A DNA stretch of 44,168 nt from Prochlorococcus sp. AG-402-I20 (lineage in GTDB: Bacteria; Cyanobacteriota; Cyanobacteriia; PCC-6307; Cyanobiaceae), in assembly GCA_003216975.1 (NCBI GenBank), contig QCHY01000015.1, positions 1-44,168 on the forward strand, given 5' to 3'. Positions 17,825 to 26,744 of the stretch are shown here, in pieces (within the stretch, counting starts at the first letter, position 1; each line of letters starts with the position of its first letter). Made by a program: the position numbers and the translations under genes. Below the pieces are notes generated by a model. That model saw nothing but the letters and a program-made list of their open reading frames with translations, searched no databases and was not told the origin of the DNA.

Positions 17825-19246
17825 ATGAGCAAGACCTCTCAAGATGTTCTTCGTCAAATTAAGGATGAAGGCATTGAGCTAATAGACTTAAAATTCGCTG
17901 ACTTACATGGTAAGTGGCAACATTTAACTGTGGCTTCTGATCTCATTGAAGAAAGTTCCTTCTCTGAAGGACTTGCTTTTGATGGCTCTTCTATTCGCGG
18001 TTGGAAGGCCATAAACGAGTCAGATATGGCAATGGTTCCTGATCCATCAACAAGCTGGATAGACCCTTTTTACCATCACAAAACCCTTAGCTTGATTTGT
18101 TCAATTCAGGAGCCAAGAAGTGGAGAACCATATGCAAGATGTCCAAGAGCTTTGGCACAAAAAGCTTTGGATTATTTAGGAAGCACTAGTGTTGCAGATG
18201 CTGCATTCTTTGGCCCTGAACCAGAATTCTTTATTTTTGATGATGTCAGATATAACTCAGGGGAAGGGGGAAGTTTTTACAGCGTCGACACCATCGAAGC
18301 TCCTTGGAATACAGGGAGAGTTGAAGAAGGTGGAAACCTTGGATACAAAATTCAACTTAAAGAAGGATATTTCCCAGTCTCCCCAAATGATACGGCACAA
18401 GACATGAGGTCTGAGATGCTACTACTAATGGGTGAATTGGGTATACCCATTGAGAAGCATCACCATGAAGTAGCAGGAGCTGGCCAACACGAGTTAGGGA
18501 TGAAATTTGCTCCCCTAATCAACGCAGCTGACAACGTAATGATCTACAAATACATAGTCAGGAATGTTGCCAAAAAATATGGAAAGACAGCTACTTTTAT
18601 GCCTAAACCAGTCTTCAATGATAATGGGACAGGAATGCATGTTCACCAAAGTTTATGGAAAAGTGGCCAGCCTTTATTTTATGGAGAAGGAACATATGCA
18701 AATTTATCTCAAACAGCTAAATGGTACATAGGTGGAATCCTCAAGCATGCACCTTCTTTCCTTGCCTTTACAAATCCAACTACCAACAGTTACAAAAGAT
18801 TAGTTCCGGGTTTCGAAGCACCCGTGAATTTAGTTTATTCACAAGGGAATAGATCAGCTGCTGTCAGAATCCCTTTAACTGGTCCAAGTCCTAAAGCAAA
18901 AAGGCTTGAATTCCGTTCAGGTGATGCTTTAGCTAACCCTTACATTGCTTTTTCAGCAATGATGATGGCAGGTATTGATGGAATAAAGAATCAAATTGAC
19001 CCAGGAGATGGTGTTGATGTTGACCTATTTGAGCTTCCTTCTGATGAACTTTCAAAGATAGATACTGTACCTTCTTCATTGAATGATGCATTAGAAGCAT
19101 TAAAAAGCGACAACAAATATTTAACTGAAGGGGGAGTATTTACCAACGACTTCATTGACAACTGGATAGATCTTAAATACGAAGAGGTTCAACAGTTAAG
19201 ACAAAGGCCACATCCTCATGAATTCACCATGTACTACGACGCCTAA
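17825..19246 (+). CDS. glnA: Glutamine synthetase type I
   Basis: Makes glutamine from glutamate, ammonium and ATP; the main nitrogen entry step. The 473-residue length is the usual cyanobacterial size. Motifs: FDGSSIRGW near the N terminus, [30 protein letters not shown] and [18 protein letters not shown] for ATP, glutamate and metal sites. In place of the adenylylation tyrosine motif NLYDLPPEE it has DLFELPSDE, so the acceptor is Phe and adenylylation is not expected, in line with cyanobacterial control by NtcA and other routes. The start is the ATG at 17825; upstream residues in the frame are not GS-like. A strong terminator follows. Confidence 0.97.
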   Translation: MSKTSQDVLRQIKDEGIELIDLKFADLHGKWQHLTVASDLIEESSFSEGLAFDGSSIRGWKAINESDMAMVPDPSTSWIDPFYHHKTLSLICSIQEPRSGEPYARCPRALAQKALDYLGSTSVADAAFFGPEPEFFIFDDVRYNSGEGGSFYSVDTIEAPWNTGRVEEGGNLGYKIQLKEGYFPVSPNDTAQDMRSEMLLLMGELGIPIEKHHHEVAGAGQHELGMKFAPLINAADNVMIYKYIVRNVAKKYGKTATFMPKPVFNDNGTGMHVHQSLWKSGQPLFYGEGTYANLSQTAKWYIGGILKHAPSFLAFTNPTTNSYKRLVPGFEAPVNLVYSQGNRSAAVRIPLTGPSPKAKRLEFRSGDALANPYIAFSAMMMAGIDGIKNQIDPGDGVDVDLFELPSDELSKIDTVPSSLNDALEALKSDNKYLTEGGVFTNDFIDNWIDLKYEEVQQLRQRPHPHEFTMYYDA

Positions 19247-19280
19247 CCCTTTTCCACACTTTTAATGAGATAAACCTAAA

Positions 19281-19325
19281 AAATTAAGGTCTATGCCCCA
19301 AAATGCATAGACCTTAATTTTTTTT
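19281..19325 (+). terminator. intrinsic terminator of glnA
   Basis: A 16-bp perfect stem (19281-19296 with 19305-19320) closes an 8-nt loop CCCAAAAT, and nine T residues run to about 19325. It lies 35 nt after the glnA stop. The lower stem is AT-rich and the upper stem has GGTCTATGC pairing with GCATAGACC. The poly-A on the other side would also allow it to act leftward. Confidence 0.85.
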
Positions 19326-19385
19326 AGCTAATTCGTCACTAATCAATGAAATCTGTTAGATAATAAATAAATTAATAACTGGTTC

Positions 19386-20447
19386 ATGGCAGCGCCAAGC
19401 CTCAAAAAAATTGCATATCACACACTTCAACAAGGTAAAACACTTGCTGGGTTAGCTCATAAAGAGTTGAGTACAAAACTAATGGAAGTTTTCGCACCTG
19501 ATGCAGCACCAGGGAAATTTCCAATCAACAAAGATCTAATAACAGAAGTTCGTCGATCAATGGAAAATCTAGAAAGAATTGATTGGCAAGAAGCTGAAGC
19601 AGGTATTTATCCAAAATCTCAACTATTCGAAGCTCCATGGTTGGAATGGGCAAAGAAGTATCCTTTGGTTTGGCTAGATATGCCTCAAACCTGGCAGAGA
19701 CGTAAACAAAATAAAACCAGGGAAATTCCTAGAGATATCAATGAAAATGATTATCCTGATTATTATTTGCAAAATTTTCATCACCAAACAGATGGTTACT
19801 TAAGTGAGCATTCTGCTGAAATTTATGACTTACAAGTAGAGATTCTTTTCAATGGAACGGCCGATTCTATGAGAAGAAGAGTATTATCTCCTTTGAAAAG
19901 AGGTTTAAAAAAATTTTTATCTGACGACTCAAAGAAAATAAAAGTTTTAGACATCGCAACAGGAACGGGAAGAACACTCCAGCAAATACAAAGTGCATTA
20001 CCTGAAGTAGAACTTTATGGCCTTGATTTATCAGGTTCATACTTAAAGCAAGCAAGTAAATATCTAAGCTCCAGAACCGGTGATCTAGTTCAACTGACCA
20101 AAGGAAATGCAGAAAAAATGCCCTATGAATCGGCGAGCTTTCAAGCACTAACTTGTGTTTTTCTATTTCACGAACTTCCTAGAAATGCACGCCAAAATGT
20201 TTTAAACGAATGCTTTAGATTGCTTGAACCTGGAGGAATTCTTGTTCTAGCAGATTCCATTCAAATAGAAGATTCTCCAAAATTCACACCAATAATGGAA
20301 AACTTTCATAAAATATTTCATGAACCTTTTTATAGAGATTACATAGTCGATGACATAAACTTAAGATTAGAAGAAAGTGGTTTTTCATCAATAACCTCTG
20401 AATCTCACTTCATGACTAAAATATGGAAAGCAGACAAGCCAGTTTAA
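19386..20447 (+). CDS. class I SAM-dependent methyltransferase
   Basis: A 353-residue protein. Residues 187-198 (VLDIATGTGRTL) form the SAM-binding glycine motif I; ELYGLDLSGSYLKQA follows as motif II, and GNAEKMPYESASFQAL then EPGGILVLAD match UbiE-like methyltransferases. The about 130-residue N-terminal part, with many aromatic and Lys/Arg residues, is not typical and may set substrate choice. UbiE-like quinone or a lipid/tetrapyrrole substrate is possible, but cannot be decided. Single gene between the glnA terminator and a small gene. Confidence 0.83.
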   Translation: MAAPSLKKIAYHTLQQGKTLAGLAHKELSTKLMEVFAPDAAPGKFPINKDLITEVRRSMENLERIDWQEAEAGIYPKSQLFEAPWLEWAKKYPLVWLDMPQTWQRRKQNKTREIPRDINENDYPDYYLQNFHHQTDGYLSEHSAEIYDLQVEILFNGTADSMRRRVLSPLKRGLKKFLSDDSKKIKVLDIATGTGRTLQQIQSALPEVELYGLDLSGSYLKQASKYLSSRTGDLVQLTKGNAEKMPYESASFQALTCVFLFHELPRNARQNVLNECFRLLEPGGILVLADSIQIEDSPKFTPIMENFHKIFHEPFYRDYIVDDINLRLEESGFSSITSESHFMTKIWKADKPV

Positions 20448-20493
20448 TTTGATAAAAAAATGATGTTAAAAATTCAAATAAAAATCTAATATT

Positions 20494-20751
20494 ATGCTAA
20501 AAAAAAATAAATTTCTTTGGTCAGAAAAAGTCTATTTACTTACAAAACAACTCCATAAAGAAATCAGTCTTGATAATCACAATTGGCATAAATTTAGGAG
20601 AAATAAGCAAAGAAGAAGTGCTGAACTAATTATTTCTGCAATTTCACAACTCATTAATGATGGAGATGAAAAAGAAATAGAGGACTTACTTAATCAAGCA
20701 ATATTATGGATAAAAGAAGAAATAAAAGATACTGGATGCCAAAATCACTGA
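20494..20751 (+). CDS. small hypothetical protein, 85 aa
   Basis: Mostly helical, charged protein (SEKVYLLTKQLHKEISLDNH then RRNKQRRSAELIISAISQLI). It could match a DUF family of small cyanobacterial proteins, but I am not sure which. No membrane segment. It starts 46 nt after the methyltransferase stop and ends 4 nt before the converging RsbW-like gene. Confidence 0.65.
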   Translation: MLKKNKFLWSEKVYLLTKQLHKEISLDNHNWHKFRRNKQRRSAELIISAISQLINDGDEKEIEDLLNQAILWIKEEIKDTGCQNH

Positions 20752-20755
20752 CGAC

Positions 20756-21148
20756 TTATTTCTTTAATGATAGCTGAAGCCTATTCCCTTTCCTACTCCA
20801 TCTAACATCATCAAAACACTTATAAATTAAATATATTCCTCTTCCACTACTAACATCTATTTTTGCAGGTAATGAATTAACCCTTTTATTTTTTACTATG
20901 CCTATTCCTTGATCTTGAATTTGCCAAACAAACCAATTGGGAGTAAGAATTCTTCTAACACGAATAATTTTATTAGGATTACACAAATTCCCATGTACTA
21001 CGGCATTAACAAGAGCCTCATGCAATCCTAATTCAATCCTTTTTGCAGTTTCTCTACAGATAACAGGTTCTAAAAGAGTTTCAACAAATGATGCAAGTTT
21101 TAAAGTAGAGGGATGAATAAATACAGCCCAATTTTTATAAGTCTTCAC
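20756..21148 (-). CDS. RsbW-like anti-sigma/HATPase_c protein
   Basis: A 130-residue stand-alone GHKL ATPase domain. N-box GLHEALVNAVVHGN and G1-box IQDQGIGI are present, with SSGRGIYLIYKCFDDV as the second glycine motif. Such proteins act as anti-sigma factors or switch kinases that phosphorylate an STAS partner. No anti-sigma antagonist or sigma gene lies next to it, so the target is unknown. It is transcribed opposite to the gene before it. Confidence 0.82.
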   Translation of the reverse strand: MKTYKNWAVFIHPSTLKLASFVETLLEPVICRETAKRIELGLHEALVNAVVHGNLCNPNKIIRVRRILTPNWFVWQIQDQGIGIVKNKRVNSLPAKIDVSSGRGIYLIYKCFDDVRWSRKGNRLQLSLKK

Positions 21149-21278
21149 AATTAATTAAAACATTCTTTGTAAGGTAGTCTTTTGATAAAAGAATTTATTT
21201 TAGAAATTAAAAACATATATATAACTTAAGTTATAAAAAGTATCTCATAAGAAAAATTAAATATTGATAATTAAATTG

Positions 21279-21995
21279 TTAGCTTTTGGCTATTAATCCT
21301 TCATGGTTAAGCAGGGCATCCATCAATCGAACACCTCTCAATTGATTAACCAACGGCATGTGACCATTTGGTGCTTCAATTGACCAATTGAATGCTTTTG
21401 GATATCTAGTCCATATTCCATCTTTTTTCCAACCGATACGAGGCCAAAGCTTGTCATATCTTCCCCCTAATGAATCTAATATTTTTGCTTGAACTGTAAA
21501 TCCAAACTTTCCTCTGGAATAAACAATCCATAACTTATCCAAAGTTAATAAATCAATTGAAGGTATGGATTCAACCTCAGAGAAATAAACATATCCTCTT
21601 TTTACTGCCTTATCTCCAGCAAGCTCTCTAAGTTTTGAACTTGTAAAGCGGTCAGCATCCTCATAACTTTCATTTAATAAATATCTCTGAAGAGGTGAAT
21701 AATCAAAACCAACATCTGATGGGGCATTGAACCAATCAAGATCATCGCAATTGAGATTATTTTTTATGAAATTCTCATCATTTTTATGAATCAGTTGCAA
21801 AATGAAACCAGATGTCCAGTCATAAACACCGGGATCAAAGCCAGACATCAAAGAAGAGCCTAGGCTAAGAAGTTCCTCAACTCTCCCTTCTAGAGCATTC
21901 AACAAGCTGAGTCGTTTCCTCTCTGAAGCCATCCTAAAAGACTCCAATAACTCTTCTATGCTCTCTTTGTTTTGATTTGGTTTTTCTTCAGTCAT
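21279..21995 (-). CDS. GUN4-domain protein
   Basis: A 238-residue protein with the GUN4 core in the C-terminal 140 residues: RYLLNESYEDADRFTSSKLREL, then DKLWIVYSRGKFGFTVQAKI and WPRIGWKKDGIW. GUN4 binds protoporphyrin and Mg-protoporphyrin and stimulates magnesium chelatase for chlorophyll synthesis. The first 85 residues form a helical N-terminal domain as in cyanobacterial GUN4. It is one of possibly several GUN4 proteins in the genome. Only 40 bases separate its start from the divergent mnmH. Confidence 0.9.
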   Translation of the reverse strand: MTEEKPNQNKESIEELLESFRMASERKRLSLLNALEGRVEELLSLGSSLMSGFDPGVYDWTSGFILQLIHKNDENFIKNNLNCDDLDWFNAPSDVGFDYSPLQRYLLNESYEDADRFTSSKLRELAGDKAVKRGYVYFSEVESIPSIDLLTLDKLWIVYSRGKFGFTVQAKILDSLGGRYDKLWPRIGWKKDGIWTRYPKAFNWSIEAPNGHMPLVNQLRGVRLMDALLNHEGLIAKS

Positions 21996-22035
21996 GGATA
22001 TGCTGCCGGCCTAGAATGACCTAAGCACTAATACT

Positions 22036-23088
22036 ATGTCAGAGAAACCTACCAATTCTAGCTACTCAGTAACGGATTTTCGGAATTTAACCTGTCAAAT
22101 TATTGATGTAAGAAGTCCTAGCGAATTTTGGCAAGGTCATTGGCCAGGTGCTATTAATATTCCTCTTTTTTCTGATATCGAAAGACAAATAATAGGGAAA
22201 AGCTATAAAAGAGAAAGTCGCTTAAATGCAATATTAAATGGCTTAAAAGTAACCATTCCGAAAACCACAAAACTAATACAAATAATGCTACGAAAAACGT
22301 CAAAAAAGCATGGGACAAATAAGTCATTAAGAATATATTGCTGGAGAGGAGGCATGAGATCTAGTGCTTTCGCCTGGCTTGCACGAACAATTGGTATTAA
22401 GACTTATTTATTAAAAGGTGGATATAAAAACTATAGAAAATGGGTTTTATCTCAATTTGAGGCTGAATTACCCATAAGACTTATCGGTGGTAAAACAGGT
22501 GTAAGAAAAACAGACTTACTAAATTACATAAACAAAGAAAATATACATGTAATTGATTTAGAGGGAATTGCTAATCATAGAGGAAGTAGTTTTGGTGCAT
22601 TAGGAATGGAGACGCAACCTACAACTCAACAATTTGAAAATATTCTTGCAGAGTCACTTAACAAGTTTCACAAAAATAACGCTACTGAGATATGGCTAGA
22701 AGCTGAAAGTTCTAATCTAGGTAAATGCCGTATACCAACTGATTTGTATACAAAAATGAAAAAAGCACCGATCTTAGAAATAATTAAAACGAAGAAAGAG
22801 CGAGTAAAAAATTTAGTCAATCTTTATAGTCAAAATTCTCAAACTGAATTAGAAGATGCCGTAAATAGAATAAGCAAAAGATTAGGGCCACAAAGAACAA
22901 AAGAGGCATTAGCTGCTATTGAGAAAAAAGAATGGTCAAAAGCTTGTGAAGCTATGCTCGATTATTATGATAAGTGTTACGAATACGAACTTAAAAAAAC
23001 TAAAAATATAACTTCAATTAATCTTAGTGGTCTAAACCTAAAATCATCTGTAAATAAAATCTTAAATGAGAACCTCAATCCTTTATAG
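22036..23088 (+). CDS. mnmH: tRNA 2-selenouridine synthase MnmH (altered P-loop)
   Basis: A 350-residue enzyme that replaces sulfur by selenium in the wobble 2-thiouridine of tRNA, via a geranylated intermediate. An N-terminal rhodanese domain has the active Cys102 in RIYCWRGGMRSS, and residues from about 145 form the P-loop ATPase-like domain, with LEGIANHRGSSFGALG. The P-loop reads GKTGVRKT (152-159): the glycine before the lysine is Arg157, codon AGA at 22504-22506, where Walker A needs Gly. This could weaken nucleotide binding. The gene is otherwise intact, so it may be a variant rather than a pseudogene. Confidence 0.85.
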   Translation: MSEKPTNSSYSVTDFRNLTCQIIDVRSPSEFWQGHWPGAINIPLFSDIERQIIGKSYKRESRLNAILNGLKVTIPKTTKLIQIMLRKTSKKHGTNKSLRIYCWRGGMRSSAFAWLARTIGIKTYLLKGGYKNYRKWVLSQFEAELPIRLIGGKTGVRKTDLLNYINKENIHVIDLEGIANHRGSSFGALGMETQPTTQQFENILAESLNKFHKNNATEIWLEAESSNLGKCRIPTDLYTKMKKAPILEIIKTKKERVKNLVNLYSQNSQTELEDAVNRISKRLGPQRTKEALAAIEKKEWSKACEAMLDYYDKCYEYELKKTKNITSINLSGLNLKSSVNKILNENLNPL

Positions 23089-23128
23089 TTTTAACAATGA
23101 GATTTCTATTAATTCAATCAAATAAGAG

Positions 23129-23470
23129 ATGACTCAAACCTGTGAGAGTGTTGCAATTCAATTTATTAAAGGGGAAGACGAAAAAGATAATCCTGAAATA
23201 CGTTTATTTAGAAATAATGATGGAAAGAAAGGCAAGGCTATATATAAATTCAGTAAACCTTCAACAATAACACTAAAGAATTATAAATCGATACAGAAAA
23301 TGTATCTAATTGACGAAGAAGGAGAGCTTTCTACAAAAAAATTGGACTTATCCTTTTCAGAAGATCATATTAAGGAAGTTAAGTCGACATTTAATTGGTA
23401 TACAGAAAAAGAATTTGAGAGATTTATGCGTTTCGCTTCAAGGTATGCAAATTCTCTAAATAATAATTAA
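23129..23470 (+). CDS. psb28: Photosystem II assembly factor Psb28
   Basis: A 113-residue soluble protein that binds PSII assembly intermediates (CP47/RC47). Residues such as FIKGEDE near the start, RLFRNNDGKKGKAIYKF and MYLIDEEGEL are typical of Psb28, and the C terminus contains WYTEKEFERFMRFA. It lies 40 nt after mnmH and 9 nt before the next gene. Confidence 0.92.
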   Translation: MTQTCESVAIQFIKGEDEKDNPEIRLFRNNDGKKGKAIYKFSKPSTITLKNYKSIQKMYLIDEEGELSTKKLDLSFSEDHIKEVKSTFNWYTEKEFERFMRFASRYANSLNNN

Positions 23471-23479
23471 ATAATAAAA

Positions 23480-24556
23480 TTGAGAACAACTAGCTTTTTA
23501 TCAATAACTGCATTATTTATTTCTATAATAATTTTATGGAATTTAAAAGAAATAATTATACTTTTTTTTGCTTCTGTAATTATAGCAATGGCTCTTTGTA
23601 CAATAACAGGTAAAATAAGAGATTTTATTCAAATCCCGAGATGGGCATCATTAACAATAACAATAATATCTATAATATTAATTTCAAGTATTTCAATTGT
23701 TTTAATAGTACCTCAATTTACCAGTGAATTTCAAGAACTAATCAATCAAATACCCTCAGCAGTAGGAAAACTATGGGAGCTTTCAATAAATACATTTTTT
23801 GATTTTGCTGAAATTATATATAAAGATAATATTCCAAATATGGCAGATAGGTCTTTATTAACAAACAAGCTTAGTATTATCCCAGATAGTACGACGCTAG
23901 CTAGTGGAGTTACTGATAGCATAACAAAGTTAATCAACTTGGTAAGTAATGTTGGAATAGGCATTCTTCAAATATTTTTTATAATTTCTGTTGGTTTAAT
24001 GATAACTTTACAACCAAATTCCTATAGAGAGGTTGCTATATTATTAGTCCCATCATTTTACAGAAGGCGGGCAAGAACTATTTTATTAATATGCGGTAAT
24101 GCATTAAGTAGTTGGATGACTGGAGTTCTTCTAAGCTCAATATGTGTAGCAATTCTGGCATCTATAGGACTTTATTTATTAGGTATAAAACTTGTGATAG
24201 CTAATGCTTTGATAGCTGGAATTTTAAATATTATCCCAAATGTAGGTCCAACAATAAGTACAATATTCCCTCTTTCAGTTGCATTATTAGATACTCCATG
24301 GAAATCACTTGCTGTTTTGGGTTTGTACATAATAATTCAAAATATCGAAAGTTATGTAATAACTCCTTCAATAATGCATAAGCAAGTCAAATTACTGCCA
24401 GGGTTGACAATTACTGCGCAATTTATTTTCACTATTACTTTTGGGCCATTAGGTTTGTTATTAGCAATTCCATTGGCTGTAGTAATACAAGTAATTGTTA
24501 GAGAAATACTTATTAATGACATATTAGAAAAGAATTATTTTTCAACCAAAATGTAG
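23480..24556 (+). CDS. AI-2E transporter (PerM/YdiK) family permease
   Basis: A 358-residue membrane protein with about eight hydrophobic helices: paired helices at 5-45, one near 55-80, and a C-terminal block from about 155. LNIIPNVGPTISTIFPL and ITPSIMHKQVKLLPGL are marks of this family. Members are exporters or channels of undecided substrate; the AI-2 name is historic. The start is TTG at 23480, 9 nt after psb28. A hairpin follows at 24601. Confidence 0.85.
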   Translation: MRTTSFLSITALFISIIILWNLKEIIILFFASVIIAMALCTITGKIRDFIQIPRWASLTITIISIILISSISIVLIVPQFTSEFQELINQIPSAVGKLWELSINTFFDFAEIIYKDNIPNMADRSLLTNKLSIIPDSTTLASGVTDSITKLINLVSNVGIGILQIFFIISVGLMITLQPNSYREVAILLVPSFYRRRARTILLICGNALSSWMTGVLLSSICVAILASIGLYLLGIKLVIANALIAGILNIIPNVGPTISTIFPLSVALLDTPWKSLAVLGLYIIIQNIESYVITPSIMHKQVKLLPGLTITAQFIFTITFGPLGLLLAIPLAVVIQVIVREILINDILEKNYFSTKM

Positions 24557-24924
24557 AAAAGAAATAATGAGCTTTTAAGCTTGACAAAGATCAGTCAAAG
24601 AAGAAATTTCACTTGTAGGAATTTCTTACACATATATTCTTTTCAAATTCATCCATTCACATCACATTGAAATTAGGAAGCAAGCTTGAGGTTAACTTTC
24701 AGTCCCTTCATCAATCAAATTAATTTTGATAAGATTTTAAATTTTTCAATTGCTAATACTAAATTTTCCAAGTTTCTTCATTCATTAGATCTCTTATTAT
24801 CCTTAAGTAAATATTGTTAGTAGATTTTTTTGGCAAGTCCAAATCAATAATGTTCAATACCAAAGAATAGAATCTAATAAAAGCATCTTATGATTTTAAA
24901 TCTTTTTCAAATGATAATTAAACA
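24557..24924. other. intergenic spacer after the permease gene
   Basis: 368 AT-rich bases. The only clear element is a hairpin at 24601-24627. I found no convincing gene on either strand. The last 100 bases end in the converging 67-aa gene. Confidence 0.5.
24601..24627 (+). terminator. hairpin, likely terminator after psb28/permease
   Basis: AAGAAATTTC (24601-24610) pairs with GGAATTTCTT (24618-24627) with one G.T wobble and a 7-nt loop. No clean T-run follows (TACACATATATTC), so termination strength is uncertain. It lies 45 nt after the permease stop. Confidence 0.45.
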
Positions 24925-25128
24925 TCAATCATCAAACTCGGGCTTAGGTTTCTTTTTAACTTTACCTGATAGCAATTGATGAAGCGCATCTAAAGAATTA
25001 TAGACCTCCTTTAGTTCGGATAACTCAGGCAACAAGCCATATTGACCAAGCATTTGATCCAAGTCACGAAGTTCTTGCCTTATATAACGCAAATGAGAAC
25101 TAACTTCTTCCCTCTTACTTGTGGACAT
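24925..25128 (-). CDS. small protein, 67 aa, GLLPEL family (paralog at 28181)
   Basis: A 67-residue helical, charged protein beginning MSTSKREEVSSHLRYIRQEL. Shared features with the 28181 protein: RQELR, GLLPEL, a Leu-rich helix and a KKKxKPEF ending; roughly 45% identity by eye. No membrane segment. Function unknown. Starts and stops suggest an independent gene. Confidence 0.7.
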   Translation of the reverse strand: MSTSKREEVSSHLRYIRQELRDLDQMLGQYGLLPELSELKEVYNSLDALHQLLSGKVKKKPKPEFDD

Positions 25129-25409
25129 TATAAAATAGATTAATTGCTTCTAGATTTAACTTTAGCCTAAGATTAGTATAATAAGCATCTACAAATTTAC
25201 AAAATTCATAAACTCAAGGTTTTTTCCAAACTTTTAAGTAATTTAAATACATAAAAAAAAATAAACAATTAATTAAATGAAAAGTAGAAAGTTTTTGATT
25301 ATAAAAATTTAGAGCAAAAGATTTAAGAGGCAATCACAAAAGCTTACTGGTTTGTAAAAAAATAAGAAATATACTTTGCCATATCATAGATTTGGATGAA
25401 AATATATAT

Positions 25410-25706
25410 ATGGATCAACAAAAAAGAAAAGACCTCAACCTGAGGCTAGGAAATTTAATACTCGCAATATTCCTTGCCACTGTTCCAACAGCCATAACAT
25501 ATGGGACACTTAGTATTCATGGACTAAATATTTGTAGAGACCTAAGCAACAAGGTAAGTTCTCCAAACAAAATAAAGGCAATCTGCGATGACACAGCCTG
25601 GAAGACCACAAAAAGTTATATAATTTTAATTGGTTTTTTTATTACTTTGCCTACTTGGATGTGGTTCTATCTATCAATGAAGAATAAAGAATCAAATAAG
25701 GAATAA
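25410..25706 (+). CDS. small two-helix membrane protein, 98 aa
   Basis: Two hydrophobic helices (about 12-32 and 65-87) with a loop rich in charged residues (ICRDLSNKVSSPNKIKAICD) carrying two Cys. The ATG at 25410 is chosen over a TTG at 25392. Not recognised. It converges with the doxX gene 11 nt away. Confidence 0.6.
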   Translation: MDQQKRKDLNLRLGNLILAIFLATVPTAITYGTLSIHGLNICRDLSNKVSSPNKIKAICDDTAWKTTKSYIILIGFFITLPTWMWFYLSMKNKESNKE

Positions 25707-25716
25707 GAAGAATTAA

Positions 25717-26274
25717 CTATGAAGATAAAAAACTAGAGAAGGGGAATCTAGTTAATTTTCTCGGTTTAATGGCTTTCTCGGATTCTCTATTTAAAATTGA
25801 AGAATAATTAATTGATAATTGCTTACGAAAAATGGAAATTATAGAATTGGGATTTGATTTAATTATTTCTTTAATTAGGTAATCAGCAGAAAACATACCT
25901 GGGCCTAAAAGAATTATTGAAAATGCAGATGCGAAATAAAGCGCTAGGAGTTCTAGTAAATAAATGTTAAAACCAGAAGTGATAATTGCGTGATAAATAG
26001 CCACGCTCATAGTACCAAGAATTGCAGATGCTCCTAGCCTGGTTCCCAGCCCAAGTATCAACAACCAACTTCCGCCAATCTCAGACATTGCAGCAATGTA
26101 AGAAAGCGTGACTGGGAAGGGTAAGTGAAGAGGACGAACAAAAGCGTCAGCAAAATTATTTATATCATTTAATTTTTCAAATCCATGATGAATTAAAAGT
26201 GCCCCTGTAAAGACTCTTAGAACAAGAAACGCAAAATTTTTAAATATTGATTCGTAGAAGATCGAATTAAGCAA
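25717..26274 (-). CDS. DoxX family membrane protein
   Basis: A 185-residue protein with four hydrophobic helices. RVFTGALLIHHGFEKLNDI and IAAMSEIGGSWLLILGLGTRLGA are DoxX family marks; IYHAIITSGFN follows. DoxX proteins are often linked with redox or thiol stress and quinone chemistry, but roles differ. A GC-rich palindrome lies 56 nt upstream of its start. Confidence 0.86.
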   Translation of the reverse strand: MLNSIFYESIFKNFAFLVLRVFTGALLIHHGFEKLNDINNFADAFVRPLHLPFPVTLSYIAAMSEIGGSWLLILGLGTRLGASAILGTMSVAIYHAIITSGFNIYLLELLALYFASAFSIILLGPGMFSADYLIKEIIKSNPNSIISIFRKQLSINYSSILNRESEKAIKPRKLTRFPFSSFLSS

Positions 26275-26329
26275 TTTAACTTAGAACAACTAGATTTGAC
26301 TTTAGATATTTAGAACGAAAAGCGTGGGA

Positions 26330-26393
26330 CCCGACCCCTTACCCAGCATAGGATGGGTATTAATACTCATCCTATGCTGGGTAAGGGGTCGGG
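26330..26393. repeat. 64-nt near-perfect GC-rich palindrome
   Basis: The left arm 26330-26355 and right arm 26368-26393 are exact reverse complements over 26 nt. The 12-nt centre GGTATTAATACT extends it with five more pairs after a single G.T position, so all 64 bases fold on themselves. Arms are about 62% GC in a region near 30%. No T-run follows on the + strand; on the - strand CTTTTC occurs about 10 nt beyond. It sits in the spacer between the doxX start and a 27-aa gene. Regulatory hairpin, RNA processing site or mobile palindrome are all possible. Confidence 0.85.
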
Positions 26394-26583
26394 GTTATGT
26401 TCTTTGTTCGATGGAGGTTATAAAGTTTATTGTTTGCTTAGAAAACCAGATTTCAAATCATCGAATAATTAAGATTTTTCAACCTATCTATAAAGCTAAA
26501 ATCATAAGTTACAACAAATAGTATTAATACTCACAAAAATATTTGAATCTAATAAGTATAATAAATCTAATTATTAATAGGCA

Positions 26584-26667
26584 ATGAGTACGTCATTACT
26601 TACTGCAACGGCTGCTTTAGGTCTAATAGCAGTTGCAATACCAGCCCTAATTGCATCACTAAGTTAG
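26584..26667 (+). CDS. 27-aa hydrophobic mini-protein
   Basis: A 27-codon frame with ATG and TAG, beginning MSTSLLTATAALGLIAVAIP and continuing with six hydrophobic and small residues. It would be a single membrane helix, in the size class of small photosystem or cytochrome b6f subunits, but I do not recognise the family. Weak AGG-like sequence upstream. Preceded by the palindrome at 26330 and an AT-rich stretch. Confidence 0.45.
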   Translation: MSTSLLTATAALGLIAVAIPALIASLS

Positions 26668-26744
26668 AAATCTAATTTATATATACCATTCATTAACCTT
26701 TGTAATCTAACTTAGTAAGTTTGAAATTTCAATTCAAATTATGA

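Noticed and set aside
26324-26521. 65-aa rightward frame over the palindrome
   Set aside because: Its apparent protein is a by-product of the palindrome; no sensible start context or domain.
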